Below, piece by piece: positions 1 through 11,300 of a stretch of 64,000 nt of DNA. The DNA is from Heterocephalus glaber (taxonomy: Eukaryota; Chordata; Mammalia; Rodentia; Bathyergidae): assembly GCF_000247695.1 (NCBI RefSeq), contig NW_004624843.1:2361659-2425658 (forward strand). The letters are read 5' to 3'. Under the pieces are notes generated by a model, which was given only the letters and a program-made list of their open reading frames with translations, had not been told where the DNA came from and ran no database searches. The position numbers were made by a program, and so were the translations under genes. Numbering within the stretch: the stretch's first letter is position 1; each line of letters starts with the position of its first letter.

Positions 1-200
1 AAAAAAATAAGAACCAAAAGACTCATGTAATGGTACAAGATCCCAATGATGAATGTAACTGTATTGTATACCTAAAATGTACCAATAAAGTTAATGGGGG
101 GAAAAAAAAGATACATCATGTACAGGTACAAGCACCAAATGATAAATGTAAATGTATTGTATACCTAAAATGTACCAATAAAAAATTTTAAGGAAAAATA
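1..200 (+). repeat. L1 3' terminus, two tandem end modules
   Basis: Two consecutive copies of the same L1 3'-end module are present, roughly at 10-100 and 110-195. Each has the pattern 'gtacaa...ccaatgat.aatgta', then 'tgtatacctaaaatgtacc', then AATAAA and an A-rich tail. The same module ends the longer L1 at 45.6 kb, which ties this fragment to that family. The element probably continues upstream of the window. No coding sequence remains. Confidence 0.75.
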
Positions 201-1311
201 CTGAAATTCTCTTACTAATCTATAATCTATAACAAGCTTCTGTATTTGGTCACTTAAGAAACAAAACAAGCAATTTAATTGTCCCATCATGTATTCTTCC
301 AATGGGCCATTTGGGAGCTTCCTGATAAAGCATGGACTCTTGCTAAAAACTTCATATGTTTTAAAATTTTTTATTTTAATATATTAATATTAATATCAAG
401 TAGATATTAATAAAGAAAATATAAAAGCTGTTCTCTGAAAAATAATTTTTCATTACAAAAGTTATTAGAGAGTAACAAACTGTATCATGATCTTAAGAGA
501 ATATATTTTCATTTGCTTTTTTATTTCTATGAAACTTAATGGCATGGAAAATCTAGATTTTGTCTTGAAAGACAAACCTATGAATTTACTACAATGCCCC
601 AAGCCCCATTTTCACTCAGTACTTGTGGATGAATGTCTGAGGGGTCCTCTTTCTTCACCATTTGCAGATGACAGTTTTAGAAAAGGGTGAAAGTATTATG
701 ACAATTTTATTATCTTACCAAAATGGAAGAAATAGAACACTCAAGTTGAAATATAGGTGCAATATCTTTTTCCTTTATTGAAAATTCAAAGGAATAAATT
801 CTCTCTAATCTATGTTTGTGTGTAACTGTCTTTTTATACAAGAAATATTACATAAATTTTCATATATGTACAAATTATATATGTGTGTGTACAGGACTAT
901 CAAATGATCGTTTTTGTACTAACACTAAACTGTCTTTCAAAATTGGGCACCATGAAGTTGATATATCTTAATTATCAGAGTCCTGTACTATTGCTCCTAT
1001 CTCCTCCTCTGTGAAGCAAAACAATAAGTCTTTTAGATGTGAACACATATACAATGGAAAAGTGAACTCGAAAATGCACACTAACCTTGGAATAATGGTG
1101 AGCTTTAGGTTGAACGGAAATGGAGAAGAATGCTCCTGTTACCACTGTCTACTGTCTGAGTTATTTCCAATGAGCATGCACTTGGTATAACTGATTAATT
1201 ATTGTAGACTGACCATGAAGTGCTCTGAAAGAAAAGTTCAGCTTCCTATGGAGTGAGTGTGCAACTAGTTAGGTAGGAGAGGTTAAATTTTCCTTGAGGA
1301 AGAACTGGATG
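201..1311. other. unassigned AT-rich sequence
   Basis: No repeat family, exon or RNA gene is recognised. The stretch is AT-rich, including a TAATATTAATAT-like run near 375-405 and a short TATATGTGTGTG run near 877-890. A 67-codon open frame at 487-690 has no recognisable protein motif and is treated as chance. Confidence 0.5.
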
Positions 1312-1500
1312 TACTGTTCCTAACTATGGTCCCTAGGCCACAAGCATCAGAACCACCTGGGGACTATTTTAGAATCTAAATTTTCATGCCCTGTCTTAGA
1401 CCCACTGAACTGTAAATGCTGGAGTAGTGGGCCAGAAATCTGTGTTTTAATAACTCTATAAGTGATTGTGATGCACAGTGGAATTGGAAAAGCACTGGAT
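1312..1500. mobile_element. MER5-type hAT-Charlie nonautonomous transposon
   Basis: The segment contains the MER5A hallmarks 'agaaccacctgggga', a 'gggccagaaatctg' core, and an end reading 'gtgatgcacagtgga'. Length fits the usual ~190 bases of MER5A. These are old, nonautonomous hAT elements shared by placental mammals. Family-level identity is from memory of the consensus. The near-palindromic consensus makes strand uncertain. Confidence 0.7.
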
Positions 1501-2134
1501 TAGAAGGTAGTCTTGAGGAATCTGAAGTGCCTGTTTCCCAGGTAAACACGTGGGATAAAGGACATCTCTCAGCACGACTCCTTCATACTCATAAGGCTGA
1601 TATGGTCCTAATCTCCTATCCCAGTTAATCTCATATCCTTCTATGAATCTCTATATCCAAACACTTCCACTTACTTTCTGAAACTCAGTCCATTTCTATG
1701 TATATACCTCTATATCATTTTCATTAAATATTCTCTTCATTCTGATCCAGCAGTAACTTGGCTGCCCCATTAGACCCTGGTCCTTCTAAATTGCTCTCAG
1801 TGGAAGATGCTTTTTCTCTCTTGCTGGGCATAAGAGTAGGTCTTGAGATGAAGGTAATGTTCTTATTTCTCATTGTAATTTCCAAACCATTTTCCTCCTT
1901 ACCCATCTCCCATTCTACTGAAGTTCATGCCATCAGATTCTACCCTCCAGTACCGTTTTCCACAGGATTAAAAGATCTCCAGCTGCCTTGCCCTCATTCT
2001 CTGAAATGTTAGCACCTGGCCCACTATTTTCCCAAAACTACTCAAGTCATCCTACTCTGATTTCTTGAGCCATATTCAGGAGTAAATTCTAATGTTCCAG
2101 TATTGAAAAACTGGCTCTTGTTTTCTTCAACTCC
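1501..2134. other. unassigned sequence
   Basis: Pyrimidine-rich sequence with many TCTC/CCTT blocks. It could be a worn plus-strand L2 but does not show a diagnostic L2 end. Overlapping open frames on both strands at 1724-2012 have no recognisable protein. Confidence 0.4.
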
Positions 2135-2480
2135 TGTATTATTCAGCTTTGATGTTACTGGACAAAGTATGTGACAACCACAGGGGTAAGAAAGAGAACT
2201 TTAATTTTGCTAGTGGTTTCAGAGGATTCAGTCCAACTGGCTGCTTCCAATCCATGAATATCATGGTGGGAGGGCATGGCAGAGCAAAGTTGTTTAGTCA
2301 ATTGTGGGCAGGAAACAGAGCAGAAGGAACAGTGTGAAACCCAAGGGCAAGGACCAGATATAGACCACAGTCACATGCTTTCGTACTTCCCACCCACACA
2401 CATCCAAAAGTGTGCTTTGCTAATCCGCTAGGCAGCTCCCAAGCCAATCAAGTAGATAGTCTACCCTCTCAGGTCCTGTC
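2135..2480 (-). mobile_element. Rodent MaLR LTR (MT/MTE-like)
   Basis: On the plus strand the segment starts 'tgtattattcag', then shows a worn 'aactttaattttgct...tttcag' block, 'tcagtccaact', 'atcatggtgggagggcatgg', and cagcag/gaagc-like blocks. This is the reverse complement of rodent MaLR LTRs, whose 3' end reads as TTTATTTTGGCTCA on the opposite strand. The internal part after about 2340 is diverged and the right edge is approximate. It is probably a solo LTR. No gene is encoded. Confidence 0.6.
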
Positions 2481-4170
2481 CGCCGTATCTTGCATCTTGA
2501 TTTAGCTATTGTCCTGTGCTAACTATTGTCGTTCCCACAACACTTGCTGTTTCAGTTGTAGGCTCATCTCCCTCCAAACATGACCTCCTTAACTCTCAGA
2601 AGAGCCTGATGCATTCACTCCAAGAATTCTTTAACACACCGAGGTCTCCAGCCTTTTGACTCTACCACTTTCGTTCTCTCCATCCTGTCTCTTACTTCCT
2701 TCATTGTCCAAACTGGAATCCATTGTGCATCATGATAGTCTTCCTCAGGCATTACTCTGTTTTTTCCTTTTTTGCTTTGGTCTTCATTATACTCATTAAC
2801 TAAAAACAGCCCTTTTTATATCCGATTTCTTCATACTTGAAACCAATCCCCTATGTGTTTTTGAGGAAAAATACACATTCTAATTATTGTGATTTAAGTT
2901 CATATTTAAAGTGTTTGAATGGACACTGCTTCACCCAAGTAATACTACCACTATCTCAAACTACTCCCACACTCTTTCAAAACAAAACAATTATCTCCCA
3001 CCAATATCTCCTTCAACTACTGCTTCAGTTTTTATTCTTATCTGGAAACACTATACCTCATCAGGGGACAGATGCTGTTGTTTTTATCACCATCTTTACC
3101 AACAGGTATGATCCCTGGGAGTCAGGCAGAAAAGAAGGATTTTTATATGACTTTCTAAATAATTGTATTTCCTTGGGCATCAAACCCCAGAAAATAACTG
3201 GGGAAAGAAGAATTTGACCTATTGATAAGCAATGTGATTCAGATGTAATGTTTTCTTTCTTTTTTTCTGTTTCTTTCAGCCATACAAACATGAAAATCTG
3301 TGCTACAGTTTCTAACACTTGTCTGAGCTCATTTTTGTAACCAAGAATCCTTTCCTCTGTGAATCTGTTATAGTGATAGACTGCACAGGAGTTTCTATAG
3401 AAATCTTTGATATAAAATTATGTTCAAATTGTCATGTTTTTCTTGCTTAAGTACCCTTTGAGATATCAAGATAGTTGTAAAGATGTAAATTTAGTGGTAT
3501 GTGATACATTTGCTTACTTTTTCTCCATGCTGCAAAATAATTCTCAGTATTTTCACTTATGAATAATTCATGTACAGTGTAAAAATGCAAAAAGAATTAT
3601 ATTGACATTTCCATGAGAAATAGCCCTATAAGCTCCTGATTTGAAAGTCATCATATCAGACTTGAAATTCTACAACACCTGGATATTTATGGCTTTAACA
3701 GCAACAGAGATGAAGACTTGTTTATGTAATCTCTCAAATTCAGAATGAAATAGAGTCCTTATTTTTTAATTAAATGTTGCTATTAAATTAGGATTCATCT
3801 CTGACTAGAAAAAGAGACATTGTTGCAGTTAGTAACTGTCACTTGCTTTTCAAAGGTGTATTAATGATGTTGAGATAAAACATGGCTTTCTTTTTCCTTT
3901 TTAAGTTAATGTGTTTATTTTAGATTGTTTCAAGACTCAGTTGGACACAGAGCAGAAGGCTCTATTGGGAAAGATCTCATGAGGAGCTCTAGGTCTGAAA
4001 GAAATTGTGCAGCAGGCAAAACGTGGCCAAGGTGTTGCCAGCTGTTCTTTGTCAATAGCTGTTTCTCCCATTTGCGAAGTCTTTACCTGAACAGCAGCCT
4101 TCAGGGACTCCATGCTTCCTGCACTGCTTAAAACAAATCTTTCTTATTTTGAAATCTTACTTATTTTGTA
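2481..4170. other. unassigned sequence
   Basis: No repeat family is recognised with confidence. 2580-3110 is pyrimidine-rich and may be an old LINE remnant. The 126-codon frame at 2837-3217 (plus) runs from this region into ordinary AT-rich DNA and has no domain I recognise. 3120-4170 has no visible structure. Confidence 0.4.
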
Positions 4171-4280
4171 AGGGAAAGAAGGAGGAAGAGAGAGAGAGAT
4201 GGAAGAGGAGGAAGAGGAGAAAGGAGGAAAGAGAGAGGGAGAGAGAGAAGAGAAGACAAGAGAGGAGAAGAGAAGAGAGG
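4171..4280 (+). repeat. purine-rich (GGAA/GAGA)n low-complexity tract
   Basis: About 110 bases made almost only of A and G, mainly GGAAGA, GAGAGA and AGAAG units. The highly charged K/E/R-rich open frame across it is a by-product of the repeat. Confidence 0.9.
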
Positions 4281-4339
4281 ATTGTGTGTCATTTATTTGT
4301 ATCTTTAATCAAATTTCACTCAACATGCTTTGATTTTTT

Positions 4340-5062
4340 CCTCTAAGGATAACTTATATTGTACTCATGCAGAATTGTAAAAACAGACAAACGATTTAGC
4401 AGCCAGGCAGCAGAAAACATAAGAGAGTGTGTAATATTTTGTGTGGAAGGATCCTCTTATCGTCAGTTTTTGAAGATTTTTATTGACTAACTGTCCAGGA
4501 AGACTGGACCTGAGAAGAGAGATTGTTTATTAAAGTTATCAAAACGGCAGTGAATCGCTCAGTAATTAGTTTTCGTCTGCTTTCAGAAGCCAGCATTTAT
4601 GATTTACAATAAGCAATTACCCACAAAGATTGCCATGAAGGAGTTAAACAAGGCAAGCCTAGGATGAAATTTTCTTCTATAGAAAACCATGTTTGGCTTT
4701 CGTTAATATGGGCTGATGGCCTAATGATTTTCTGAGCTTGATATTTAAAATGCTGTTTTCTTGTTCTTCCTCCTGGCAAAGGCAGAAGTGCTGACAGATA
4801 CTGTGGCTTGCATTGCCACTGCTGGCTACTTGAATATGCAGTTGTCAGGAAACTGGGCCAGCCCTTCTCCATTGGCAGGAGGACTGTGCTTTATGCAGAT
4901 TTAAACACAGAGCTAGCAAGAGAAAGCAGGCAATTATCAAGGCCTCCTGTCTTCTCAGAGGGTCCATCTACACACTTGCCCAGGGCTCTGCATCATAAAT
5001 TTAGAACTGGACACAATTCCCCCTCTTTTTTGTTCCAATTTCAGAATTATAATAGGTTATAA
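4340..5062. other. repeat-poor segment, candidate conserved noncoding element
   Basis: No repeat family is recognised here, base composition is balanced, and several motifs typical of enhancer DNA occur: TTTATGA and AAGCAATTACC near 4595-4622, and GGCCTAATGATTTTC near 4718-4732. Overlapping opposite-strand frames at 4597-4872 and 4808-5062 have no recognisable protein. Calling it conserved is an inference from appearance only. Confidence 0.25.
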
Positions 5063-5487
5063 AAATATTATATAACAAGAAACTGTATTCTACTCTTCAT
5101 AAGTGTGTTGCTCTTCCCGAGCATTGGAAATTTGGTTGATTTCACAATCTGTATGATTAAATCTGAATAAATGAGCTGTTATGTGAATATAATTTTTATT
5201 TCACATCTTCTACATTAACATTTCCTGGCCTTATACATTTGTGTGACAGCCTAAAGGAAAAGAACACACCTAATGTTTGCAATAGGTAAGGATTTTGAGC
5301 AAATTCATCACTTAGGGTCCTATTTGTAGCTTTTTGAAAATCAAGGCAATTACTAAGATGTTTATAATTATTGACGATAGGTTAGTTTTAAATAAAATAC
5401 TTTTGATTTGAAGCATATTAGTTATTCTAACAGGAAATATACTGGAAGCTGTGACATGTTATTTAACAAAATTCATGTGAAATATTA

Positions 5488-5705
5488 GCCAGCCTTGGTG
5501 GCTCATGCCAATAATCCTAACACTGTGGTAGGCTGTGACAGAAATATCTCAAATTTGAACCCAGGCCGGGCAATTTAGTGAACCCTGTCTAGAAAATAAT
5601 CGAGGAAAAAAGAAGGATCTGGAGAAAATAGCTCAGTTTAAAGGATCTGGGTTTAATTCCCAGTGCTGTCAAAAAAATAAAAAATAAAAACCAAACAAAA
5701 CAAAT
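5488..5705 (+). mobile_element. B1-dID dimeric SINE
   Basis: The left half (5488-5605) is B1/7SL-like: a diverged 'gccagccttggtggctcat' start, 'aatcctaac', 'aacccaggc', 'aaccctgtct'. The right half (5618-5670) is ID-like: 'aaaatagctcag' (box A region), 'ggatctgggtttaattccc' (box B region), then an A-rich tail. B1 and ID monomers joined in this order form the B1-dID family known from several non-muroid rodent lineages. Substitutions are many, so the copy is old. Confidence 0.75.
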
Positions 5706-5919
5706 ATGTTAAGCACGAATAGTAGTCTGCCAGCTGACTAGTTTTGAAAAATAACACTTTGGTGTTTTTTCTCATCTGAAAAACAAGATTAATATATATG
5801 TAATCTCCAATTTCAGTTCAAATATGATTGTCTGGTTACACTCATGATTATAAACCAGGACCTATGCATATTTATTCCAAAAATAACCATCACCGTCCTG
5901 TGTATTCATAAACAGTGAA

Positions 5920-6060
5920 ATATTTACAAATGATATTTAACCCTGACTATAATTATATGAAGTGGCTATTTTATTCTCATGCTCAAGGAAGGAGCTGAGT
6001 GACTCTCCCAAAATTTCACAGTTCATAACTGGCCAAAGCAGACTCAAAGTAAAGATGTGA
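5920..6060 (-). mobile_element. MIR fragment
   Basis: Shows the reverse-complement MIR core in worn form: 'tattttattctcatgctcaaggaagga', where the consensus has a 'ttttacagatgaggaaactgag' block, then 'aaatttcacagttcataactgg'. MIR is an ancient tRNA-derived mammal-wide SINE. Confidence 0.6.
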
Positions 6061-6474
6061 GTGCATGTGTCTGAAGCCGGGGGTGGGGGGGTGCTTTAGG
6101 GCCATTTTCTTGTGTGTATCTTTTCATCAGGTTTGTATTATGGGCATAATGATCTCTTGGACTGTGTGGGAATCAAAGACTGGCTAACAGGTCTTGAGCT
6201 CCTCAAAGACTAAAAAAGAGGGGATCTTAGTTGCGGACTGGCAGAAAAACCTTGGTTTCTTCAGCATTTTTCTAACCTAGATATGTGGTTCTGGATTAAA
6301 GAAACTCTACTGATTGATTATGGCATTTCTTTTAAAGTAGAAAATGCATATTTTTTCTCAGTGGGTCCATCCCTGTCAGACATTCCACTTTTAAACTACA
6401 TATGCACACAAAGAGAAGTGGATTTTTAAAAATTAATTTTGGTTCCAGAGTAGGGGGTCACAAAACATGTAGAT

Positions 6475-6640
6475 TTTGTTGTTGTTTGTTTGTTTTGAGG
6501 CAAAGTCTTGGTATGTAGTTCAGGTTGGCCTTGAACTTACTATGTAGCCCAGGCGGGTTTCAAACTTGTGGTGATGCTTTCTGCCTCACCCTCCCAAGTG
6601 GTGGGATTACAGGCATGTGGCACCATGCCTGGCTACTTCT
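6475..6640 (-). mobile_element. B1 SINE with 29-base internal duplication
   Basis: Reverse-complement B1: 'tttgaggcaaagtctt', 'ggttggccttgaact', 'gcctcaccctcccaagtgg', 'gggattacaggcatg', 'caccatgcctggct'. The block at 6512-6540 is followed directly by a related block at 6541-6569 ('tatgtagcccaggcgggtt'), giving a 29-base tandem duplication inside the SINE. The left (3') end has a T-rich tail, as expected for the minus orientation. Confidence 0.85.
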
Positions 6641-7264
6641 TTTTAACTTATGTTGCCAACTGTATTAGTTCTGCTAAAATATTATTAATGAGGTTCTTGA
6701 CCAAACTAGTTTTCATCGAATGACTAAGATATGCAAATTTTTCAGAGTATCACTCTTAAATCCATCTCTAAAAAATATTCAGGATTAATGAAAGGTAGGT
6801 TGTACTTTGGCTCCAGACTGATAGATTATTTTTTATAATCACTGAAAAAACATATATGATCAGAGAATAGAAAAAGTCATATTTACAATGATGCAGTTTT
6901 CTCTCTGTTAATCCATAAATTTCAAGCCATTCCAATTAAAATGCCTCAGGAATTTGTTTTGTATGAGTTCAAAAAGAAAGAGTGAAAAGTTTTTGAAAAA
7001 AAATCCTGCAAAAATATCTGCAGTGTTTCTGAAAATACCTGCAGTGTTTCTGAAAATAACAACAGAATATCAGGCGCAAGATGCCAATTGACTAGACATT
7101 AAATTTGTATTAAAATTTGACATTAATTGAAACATTTGAAAAGAGTAAAAGAACCAAATGAACAACTGAATAGAGAGCTCCTATTATGAATAAATTAAAA
7201 ATTTACATATGTTCATGATATTTTACATATTTGGTAAAGAATTGGATTTAATAAGGGGTTGAAC
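6641..7264. other. unassigned AT-rich sequence with short tandem duplication
   Basis: No family recognised. A 21-base unit beginning 'ctgcagtgtttctga' occurs twice in tandem at 7018-7038 and 7039-7059, differing only at the last base. Confidence 0.6.
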
Positions 7265-7392
7265 AGAAAGGAGGAGATTGAGGGAAAAGAAGAATAAAGA
7301 TTTATCATGTACAGATACAAATTCCCTATAATGAATGCTATCATGATATATATCTAAAATGTACCACTAAATTAATTTAAAAAAGAATTGAA
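7265..7392 (+). repeat. L1 3' terminus fragment
   Basis: A purine-rich run ('gaaaggaggagattgaggg') is followed by 'tttatcatgtacagatacaaa', 'aatgaatgct', 'atctaaaatgtacc' and a run of A and T. This matches the 3' UTR end of the L1 at 45.6 kb and of the fragment at the window start. It is heavily 5' truncated. Confidence 0.75.
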
Positions 7393-8749
7393 TTTAATAA
7401 ATTAATAATATTGGTATAATTGGTTAAACATTTAGAAAGAAAAATATCTAATATGTACTGGAAGATAGCAGAGGAGATGATTTTCTTAAAACATTTGCTT
7501 GAAAGAAATTCAATATATACAATAATTTTATTTCTGAAAATATTAAAGTTAATCCAAAATGCATTAAAAGGAGTCATGAGAGATTGTTTCAATTTTGGCT
7601 TGAGAACATTACTAAAATGATAAGACATAAAAGAAAGTTTATAAGTTTCACAGTCTAAAAATGCTACCTTCTAAATTTTCAAAGCTATTATTAAAAAGTC
7701 AAACAACAAATTGTAAATGGAAACATACTTTCACCATGTATGTAAAACGAAGGCAAAATTTTATAATATGAATGGTAAATGTAGGTAAAGCTTCTAAAAC
7801 CTCCATGTTTTAGGAAATCTGTATTCTACCTGCCACTGAGTTTTACCGTGTTTAAAATAACAATTAAGGTAAAGCTTAGTAAAATAAGCATGAAAAAAAG
7901 TCAAATGAGCATCTGTTTGAATTAACAGAGGGATATGGGACAGTTAGTAGCTATTTAAATAATTTAAATCTACTGACTTTTATTATTAGCTCCTTGCACT
8001 ATCCTAGAATTTTATCTCTTAGGTGAAATGCTGGATTTTTAAAGCAGAAACTAATATCAAAAAATTACAATCACAAATTAAATCTTAAATTACTAAATTT
8101 GGCATATTCATGTTTATTGAACATATACATATCCATGTATATTTCAACATATATTAGACTTCTTGCATGGGTAAGGATCAGAAATCAATGTGTTGAAATA
8201 TCAAGTTAAATATTTTTTAAAAGCTCAAGTTTGATTGATTCATTCATCAATCCATTCATTTTTATCTTTCAATAAACATTACAGCATTAAAATATATCGG
8301 GCATTATGTCACATAATAAATCTGTGCAAAATCAAATTATTAGTGATTGCTTTTACTTGCTTCATTGGTTAATATACATGCAAAAAATACATATAGAGAG
8401 TTCACCACATTATGTACTAAATGTTTTATATATAACTTTTTTATATATACAAAATGTTTTATATATAACTTTTAAATTAAAATTTGCATCTTTGAACTTT
8501 TCTAAGGAGCTATCATACTGTATTGTTATCAGCAGCAAGCAAAGAATATTGGGGCCTAATAGAATAAATTTATTCTTTAGGATTTATTTTTCTAAAAATA
8601 TATACAGAGAGATATTTCTAACCCTAGAAACATAAATATCTCCTGTGGCTTTAGAATATGAGCAGAGGGATTGTTTATTTAGAAACCTACTTGCTGTGAC
8701 CTTTGCAATGTCACACTTCTCACATTTTAGCCAGTTACTGGTGTACCTA
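7393..8749. other. unassigned AT-rich sequence
   Basis: Very AT-rich. An imperfect tandem duplication of 'aaatgttttatatataactttt' occurs around 8418-8475. A short 'attcattcatcaatccattcat' run near 8238-8260 may be the end of an old L2 or MIR. Frames of 66-109 codons here are low-complexity and not credible genes. Confidence 0.5.
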
Positions 8750-9480
8750 TGTTGTAGTCAGGGTTTTGGCAAGGGAATACATTAAATACAGGACACATAC
8801 TTTATAGGATTATTTTATGATAATTATCCAAAAAGTCAAAAGCAAAGGCATGCAAGAGAGATTAACTGCACACTAGAGGCCCAAAGAATCCAGCTGAGGG
8901 CCTGGATCCCAGAAATTTCCCTCTCAAGTCCAGCTAAAGACTTAGAGTCCAAAGCAGTGTCCTCCATGAGTCCAGCCAGTGGCCTAGAGCCCAAGCAATG
9001 TCTCATGCTTGTCCATATTGAGGATCAGGCCCAAAGGCCAGTGGTGGAAGCCAGAAAACCTAAGCCGACGAGATGAGGGATTTGTGCCACCAAGCTGAGG
9101 GATCCACGTTGGAGCCAGGAAGTGACACTCAAGGCGAAGATCAGAGCTCCCTTGATGAAAACAGCAGCCGTTCCCAGTGACAGTGAGGCCCTGAGCTCCT
9201 CCTCCAAGGAGAACAGCCTAGTTTGCATCAAGAAAACCATCCATAGCAAGCTACGCCTAGAAAATCCACAGGCCAAGATCTTCCCCTCCAGTTCTCTTTT
9301 TATGGCTTTCGGCAGCAATCCTCAGGTGGGTCTTCCATGTCCAACCACGCTGATTCAGTTCAGCTGGGCATCACAAGTTGACCATCAGTCAATCCGCTAC
9401 AACCTCGTACTAGGAAGTAAGGTGTTTTTCAAGGGAGATGACCTGGGGGCCTAATCAGGACCCTTTCTTGTCTGTGCTGA
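8750..9480 (-). mobile_element. probable LTR with internal ~41-base repeats
   Basis: GC content and CpG density rise compared with both flanks. The left edge reads 'tgttgtagtcagggttttgg', which reverse-complements to an 'aaccctgactacaaca' end as seen in ERVL/MaLR LTRs. Three imperfect ~41-base units starting with 'a(a/g)tccagc' begin at 8887, 8927 and 8969. Frames of 97 and 110 codons on opposite strands (9025-9318, 9122-9454) match no protein I recognise. The exact family and right edge are unknown. It could instead be part of an internal ERV region. Confidence 0.4.
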
Positions 9481-10682
9481 CCGGCACCGAAAATTTAGAC
9501 CCCTGTCCAGGTATCAACAGAGATAGGATTGAGTACTAGGAAGGTTATAGAAAAAGCCCAAGGCCTGATAGGCTAGAAGGAGGCAGCATAGAACTGCCTG
9601 GAGAGAGCTTTAACTAGTTTTTTAAAAATTTGATTTCTTTTGCCATTTACAAGTCAAATGCCTGGATTATAAAATTACCAAAGTATACAATTAAATGGGC
9701 TGTTAGATTTATTGCTCCTCATTCTGCATAACCCAGGGAATTTCTTGCTCCTACACGTGGTGTTCATTATAATCTGCTCATATACCTTTACACAGAAATT
9801 TCCTGCCTGACGTTGATATTTTTTCCCCTTTTTCTGTGGAAAGCAAAAACTGGAAAGACATACTCATACCCATAGCTAAGATCTGCTGGGTTTTCTAATC
9901 TTGCTTTGCCTTCTAGGGTGATTCCAAGGCCTTTGGGATCTGAAGAGGTAATAGTTCTACAAGGAAGCAGAGAATAGAGGGACTATGTGGAAGATGAGAA
10001 CAGAGGTGTTTGACCTTTTGCAGTTGCTATTTTCTCACCATAGGTAGCAATTATTTCTCAGACATTCCCATCCATCCCAGTGTGCTAGGCTGCTGAGGAC
10101 GGGCAATCAAGCTCCAGCATGGAATAACAGTACTCAGAAAGTTGAGGACTTGCAAGAGACAGAGAAAGAAGCTGAAAGTATCAGTTATGTCACTTTCTGC
10201 CTCTAATGGATTCAATGCACTTTTCATGATGTAATCACAAACCTACTTTTATTAGGTCCGTGGCACTGTGATATAACTAGGAGCACCACACTCACTGTAC
10301 AAAATGTCAAAGAAGCCCAACATTTTGAATGTCCCAGGATTCATTGTTACTAGAATTAAGAACCATAGACAATCCTTTGTGACTTACTGAAGAACAGTTC
10401 AATTGAATAGGTGAAAAGGAAAGGAACAGTGGTTCTCTTGCTTAGCATTTAGTGTCCCATGATGCATCTCATGTTTTATTAGACATAAATGAATAACCTG
10501 TATGGTGGAGTCATACAAACATAGGGTATTTTCTCCATCACTTACTCCTTAAATTTAATATTTCCCAGATGAGAAATTTAAAAACCTACTTCTTTCAGTA
10601 GTATCTTTATTGAAACTTTTTATTGAACCTTCACTATAAAACCTAAAACTTTACAAAGTTTTCACAAATAAAGTACATACAT

Positions 10683-10683
<1 letters not shown>
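9481..10683. other. unassigned sequence
   Basis: No repeat or gene is recognised. The first ~130 bases may still belong to the LTR-like element at 8750. Confidence 0.45.

Positions 10684-10728
<45 letters not shown>
10684..10728 (+). repeat. (CA)n microsatellite
   Basis: Uninterrupted CA dinucleotide run of about 22 units, ending in CCCC. Confidence 0.98.
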
Positions 10729-10730
<2 letters not shown>

Positions 10731-11102
10731 CAAGTGATCAAAGATTGAGGAATGTGTGGGTAGGTCTTACTTTTATACCTGTAACCAGACTCCAGACTCT
10801 GGGGATGAAGTTCTTTGCAGATGAAGTGAAATAAGCTTTTCAAAGGAAGATGTCATAAACTGCTTGCACAAGAAATGAAACCCTCTGAGCCCTGCTGATG
10901 AGCTGGCCTTATTTGGGCTTGTAGTTAGAAAGACAGTAGATGACTACAGATGGTCTACTGTGGACATGGAGAGCTCACCAGGGGTCACAGTGACAAGAAG
11001 CCTCTATGTACTGCATTCCTATTGCATCTCAGGCAAGATTATGAGTGCCTACCAAGTGTGTGTCAAGTCTGACTCAGTGGCAAAGGAACATCAGGGTTGA
11101 TA

Positions 11103-11300
11103 GGTTCTGTTCTAAGAGTTTTACATACATTTATTGACTTAACGCTCATTTAATGGAATAGCTATGCTTATTAATCCTTGTTTTATAGATAAGAAATTGA
11201 AGCACAGAAAAATTCAGAAATTTGCCCTGGGTCCTCATATTGGTAACTGGGTGGTCTAGATTTGAACTAAGGTGGTCTGGCTCCAGATCCTAGGCTTATA
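11103..11300 (-). mobile_element. MIR SINE
   Basis: Near full-length reverse-complement MIR: 'ttctaagagttttacatac', 'cgctcatttaa', 'ttttatagataagaaattgaag', 'cacagaaaaattcagaaatttgccc', 'ggtaactgggtgg', 'ggtctggctccagat'. The blocks are in the expected order and spacing. Confidence 0.85.

Noticed and set aside
2837..3217. 126-codon plus-strand frame as a candidate exon
   Set aside because: No recognisable domain or homologue pattern, biased pyrimidine composition and a shadow frame on the other strand.
4149..4346. Highly charged K/E/R-rich frame
   Set aside because: Direct product of the purine-rich tract at 4171-4280.
8887..9010. CRISPR-like or satellite array
   Set aside because: Only three imperfect adjacent units without spacers, inside a probable LTR in a mammalian genome.
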